Source: Ketobacter sp.
GTDB taxonomy: Bacteria > Pseudomonadota > Gammaproteobacteria > Pseudomonadales > Ketobacteraceae
Assembly: GCF_003671495.1 (NCBI RefSeq)
Contig: NZ_RCHN01000045.1
Location: 1 to 64,000 of the forward strand
DNA length: 64,000 nucleotides
Direction of reading: 5' to 3'
Both the position numbers and the translations under genes were made by a program. The notes beneath the pieces were generated by a model. That model was given only the letters and a program-made list of their open reading frames with translations. It was not told where the DNA came from and did no database searches. Position 1 is the first letter of the stretch. Every line of letters starts with the position of its first letter. This document shows positions 61,426-64,000 of the stretch, piece by piece.

Positions 61426-62220
61426 CTAAGTTAGCTCACCGGGTTTGGGATCACCGGTGTGTTCTGTCTCAGTCGGAGTGTCGAGCGCCGACTGCGCCAC
61501 AGTTTGCACTTCAGATTCAGCAGGTTGCGAACCTGCTTCTGAACGCGAATGATCGTCTCCCTCCTCGCTGTCGGACTGTCCGGTCAGATCACCGTCTCCA
61601 CCTTCTTCCACATCGCTCTCATCCACGTCCAGCTGGCCATTGGGATCCAGGCCCCGTTGTACCAGTTCCAGCTCGGCATTGATGGTATCCAGGTCGCGAA
61701 TTTCAGCCAGGGAGGGCAGCTCATCGAGGTTTTTGAGGTTGAAATAATCCAGGAAGGTACGGGTGGTGCCATACATGGCTGGCCGGCCGGGCACATCCCG
61801 ATGCCCCACCACTCGAATCCATTCACGCTCCAGCAGGGTTTTAGTGATGTGGGAACTGACGCTGACACCCCGAATTTCCTCGATTTCACCCCGGGTAATG
61901 GGTTGTCGGTATGCAATCAGGGCCAGGGTTTCCAGCAACGCCCGGGAATAACGGGCCGGTTTTTCTTCCCACAACCGGCTGACCCATTCACCGACACTTT
62001 CCTGCACCTGAAAGCGGAAACCGCTGGCCACTTCTTTCAGCATGACACCCCGGCTGGCGTACTCTTCCTTCAGCTGATTGATCGCCTCCACCAGCATTTC
62101 GGTGGGTGGGGCTTCCTCTTCCAAAAACAGCCCGGCCAGTTTATCCAGTTTCATGGGCTGACCCGCCGCAAACAGCGCGCCTTCCACAATGCGTTTTACC
62201 GTATCCTGATCAAGAGACAT
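61426..62220 (-). CDS. scpB: Segregation and condensation protein B
   Basis: ScpB is a winged-helix dimer bridging ScpA in the SMC-ScpAB loop-extruding complex. The 264-aa protein has the tandem wHTH core: VEGALFAAGQPMKLDKLAGLF, then TLALIAYRQPITRGEIEEIRGV and GHRDVPGRPAMYGTT. The C-terminal third (about 195-264) is acidic and low in complexity, longer than usual. Its start overlaps scpA by 11 bases, so the two are coupled. Confidence 0.96.
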   Translation of the reverse strand: MSLDQDTVKRIVEGALFAAGQPMKLDKLAGLFLEEEAPPTEMLVEAINQLKEEYASRGVMLKEVASGFRFQVQESVGEWVSRLWEEKPARYSRALLETLALIAYRQPITRGEIEEIRGVSVSSHITKTLLEREWIRVVGHRDVPGRPAMYGTTRTFLDYFNLKNLDELPSLAEIRDLDTINAELELVQRGLDPNGQLDVDESDVEEGGDGDLTGQSDSEEGDDHSRSEAGSQPAESEVQTVAQSALDTPTETEHTGDPKPGELT

Positions 62221-63307
62221 TATTATTTTCTTCGCTATTCGGATCGTTCACGTCCGCCGCAGCGGGATTCAACTCTTCAGGCAGACTGGGCTCCACGTCC
62301 CGCTGTGCCAACACCGGCGGGGTAACCGGCTCGAAGGCGCCCTCTGCCGTTTCGTCTTCCAGGCGAGGCTCATCCTCTTCCGGTCCGGCCTCGTGGGCCG
62401 ACTCCCGCGCCTTCACATGGATCGGACCAAAGGCCTCGCTCTGCACCAACTCTACCAGGGACTCTTTCACCAACTCCAGGATGGCCAGGAAGGTCACCAC
62501 CACACCCAAGCGGCCCTCCTCGTAGCTGAACAAGCTGACGAAAGGCACAAAACGATCCTGCCCCAGCCGCTCCAGCACCTGAGTCATGCGCTCCCGGGTG
62601 GACAGTTTCTCCCGGCTGACCTGGTGACTTTCAAACATATCGGCCCGATGCAGCACTTCCTGCAACGCCAACAGCACTTCCCGCAGGTCCACCTCAGGAT
62701 GGGCTTTCTCCCGCTCGAACTTGGGTTGTTCTGCAACCGCGAGATGCACTTCCCGACCCACCCGCGGCAGTTCATCAATGTCTTCGGCCGCCTTTTTATA
62801 GCGCTCATATTCCTGCAACCGGCGGATCAGCTCCGCCCGGGGATCATGCTCGTCGTCCTCTGCTTCGGTCTGGCGCGGCAGCAGCATGCGGGATTTGATC
62901 TCACCCAACAGGGCCGCCATCACCAGATACTCCGCCGCCAGCTCCAGGTTGAGGCTTTTCATCAGCTCCACGTACTGCATGTACTGGGCGGTGATCTGGG
63001 CCACGGGGATGTCCAGAATATCCAGGTTCTGACGTTTGATGAGGTACAACAACAGGTCGAGGGGGCCTTCAAAGGCCTCCAGTATGACTTCCAGGGCATC
63101 GGGGGGAATGTACAGGTCCTGGGGCAGCTTGGTGAACGCCTCACCGTACACCAGGGCAAACGGCATTTCCGCCTGATGCGGATGTCCACCCTCCGCGGAC
63201 GGCTCATGATCCGGCACCGGTTCCTGCTGGTGGGAGGTTTGGTTCTCCGCCACCGCCACGGGTTCAGCGGCCCCTTCCAGCAGGGTGTCCTGTTCGGATA
63301 TGGTCAT
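62210..63307 (-). CDS. scpA: Segregation and condensation protein A
   Basis: ScpA is the kleisin that closes the SMC ring. The 365-aa protein has an N-terminal extension of about 75 residues (acidic, low complexity), then FEGPLDLLLYLIKRQNLDILDIPVAQITAQYM, typical of the kleisin N-domain, and the C-terminal winged helix with RFVPFVSLFSYEEGRLGVVVTFLAILEL. A further acidic tail follows. It starts overlapping the trpS stop by one base (TAATG). Confidence 0.95.
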   Translation of the reverse strand: MTISEQDTLLEGAAEPVAVAENQTSHQQEPVPDHEPSAEGGHPHQAEMPFALVYGEAFTKLPQDLYIPPDALEVILEAFEGPLDLLLYLIKRQNLDILDIPVAQITAQYMQYVELMKSLNLELAAEYLVMAALLGEIKSRMLLPRQTEAEDDEHDPRAELIRRLQEYERYKKAAEDIDELPRVGREVHLAVAEQPKFEREKAHPEVDLREVLLALQEVLHRADMFESHQVSREKLSTRERMTQVLERLGQDRFVPFVSLFSYEEGRLGVVVTFLAILELVKESLVELVQSEAFGPIHVKARESAHEAGPEEDEPRLEDETAEGAFEPVTPPVLAQRDVEPSLPEELNPAAADVNDPNSEENNNVS

Positions 63308-64000
63308 TAAAAGTATCCCAGGCCCATGGCCTCTCGAACGTCTTCCAAGGTGCTCTTTGCCGCATCGCGGGCTTTTTCACACCCTTCCGCGACGATGCTC
63401 TTCACCAAATCCGGGTTGCCGGAATACTCAGCCGCCCGCAGACGGATCGGCTTCAATTCATCCTGCAAGGCATCAATCAGGGGTTTCTTACATTCCAGAC
63501 AACCGATTCCCGCACTCCGACAGCCCTCTTGTACCCACTCCCGCGTGCTGTTATCGGAATACACCAGATGCCACTGCCATACCGGGCATTTTTCCGGGTC
63601 TCCAGCATCCGTCAGGCGGACACGGGCCGGGTCGGTGGGCATGGTGCGGATTTTATTCATCACGTCGTCTTCGCTGTCCCGCAACGTGATGGTGTTGTTA
63701 TAGGATTTGGACATCTTGCGACCGTCCAGGCCGGGCATTTTCGAAGCCGGCGTCAGCAACGCCTGGGGCTCTGGCAGAATCACCTTGCCGCTGCCTTCGA
63801 TAAAGCCGTGCAGTCGCTCCTTGTCACTGAGGGTGATGTTCTGCTGCTCCCGCACCAGAGCGTGGGCGGTTTCCAGGGCTTCCTCGTCGCCCTGCTCCTG
63901 ATACTTGTTGAGCAGATTGCGATACAGCTTGGCGGCCTTTTTACCCATCTTCTGGATGGCCTGTTCCACCAGTTCTTCGAAACCGGGTTCCCGACCATAT
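63307..64000 (-). CDS. trpS: Tryptophan-tRNA ligase (3' part)
   Basis: TrpRS charges tRNA-Trp. About 230 C-terminal codons are in the window; the N-terminal half with the HIGH motif lies beyond the right edge. Visible are the frame entering as YGREPGFEELVEQAIQKM and the KMSKS motif in GRKMSKSYNNTITL. The tail runs ESTREW-like to MGLGYF. It overlaps scpA by one base, so trpS-scpA-scpB form a tightly packed unit. Confidence 0.95.
   Translation of the reverse strand, partial: YGREPGFEELVEQAIQKMGKKAAKLYRNLLNKYQEQGDEEALETAHALVREQQNITLSDKERLHGFIEGSGKVILPEPQALLTPASKMPGLDGRKMSKSYNNTITLRDSEDDVMNKIRTMPTDPARVRLTDAGDPEKCPVWQWHLVYSDNSTREWVQEGCRSAGIGCLECKKPLIDALQDELKPIRLRAAEYSGNPDLVKSIVAEGCEKARDAAKSTLEDVREAMGLGYF

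Noticed and set aside
1..64000. CRISPR array, prophage, insertion sequence, toxin-antitoxin or defence genes
   Set aside because: I looked for regularly spaced repeats, integrases, transposases and small two-gene toxin units and found none.

Overview
The window reads as a chromosomal segment of a free-living, motile-type gammaproteobacterium related to Pseudomonas and to hydrocarbon- or lipid-using marine genera such as Alcanivorax, Ketobacter or Marinobacter. This is inferred from protein families and gene order; no database search was possible. The block gyrA-serC-pheA-hisC-tyrA/aroA-cmk-rpsA, the run mtnA / mtaD-ubiG-mupP-yciK, the group ihfB-lapA-lapB-pyrF, and the aminotransferase next to uvrB match the Pseudomonas arrangement as I remember it.

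Layout. 0-7.4 kb: the 5' part of infC (AUU start) with its own promoter and an attenuator-like hairpin, tRNA-Val, a tightly packed epimerase/uvrB/manC unit, an aminotransferase, tRNA-Asn and rfaH. 7.6-11.9 kb: acyl-CoA thioesterase, an orphan MlaC-like protein, a ComEA-like protein, pyrF, lapB, lapA, ihfB. 12-43 kb: an accessory stretch lying between ihfB and rpsA, which are neighbours in Pseudomonas. It holds a rhomboid protease, two acyl-CoA dehydrogenases, tesA with a YbbA/YbbP exporter, uup, an MCP/STAS/response-regulator-phosphatase module, an AraC regulator facing fatty-acid genes, thioesterase/SirB2/DUF2804 genes, a small PstS-like protein with a porin, a FadL-type channel, prc-HIT-7TMR hybrid kinase, yqcC, tolC and an SDR. 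43-54 kb: rpsA, cmk and the aromatic amino acid genes back to gyrA. 54-64 kb: methylthioadenosine and ubiquinone genes, a MurNAc-6P-phosphatase homologue, an SDR, a diguanylate cyclase with a sigma-54-type promoter, rluB, scpB, scpA and the 3' part of trpS.

How it fits together. The accessory stretch is rich in lipid handling: FadL uptake, two acyl-CoA dehydrogenases, three thioesterases plus TesA, and MFE2-like and other SDRs. It also carries signal transduction: a membrane-anchored chemoreceptor-like protein, a STAS protein, a REC-PP2C-HATPase switch, and a LadS-like hybrid kinase downstream of a periplasmic protease. Surface polysaccharide functions (manC, epimerase, rfaH) sit at the place that carries the O-antigen locus in P. 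aeruginosa.

The least expected signals are regulatory: the infC leader, a five-arm ladder of alternating CGGGC/GCCCG segments upstream of the porin, a shared TGACC-N4-GGTCA inverted repeat ahead of two adjacent genes, and a -24/-12 promoter ahead of the diguanylate cyclase. I saw no CRISPR array, insertion sequence, prophage or integrase.
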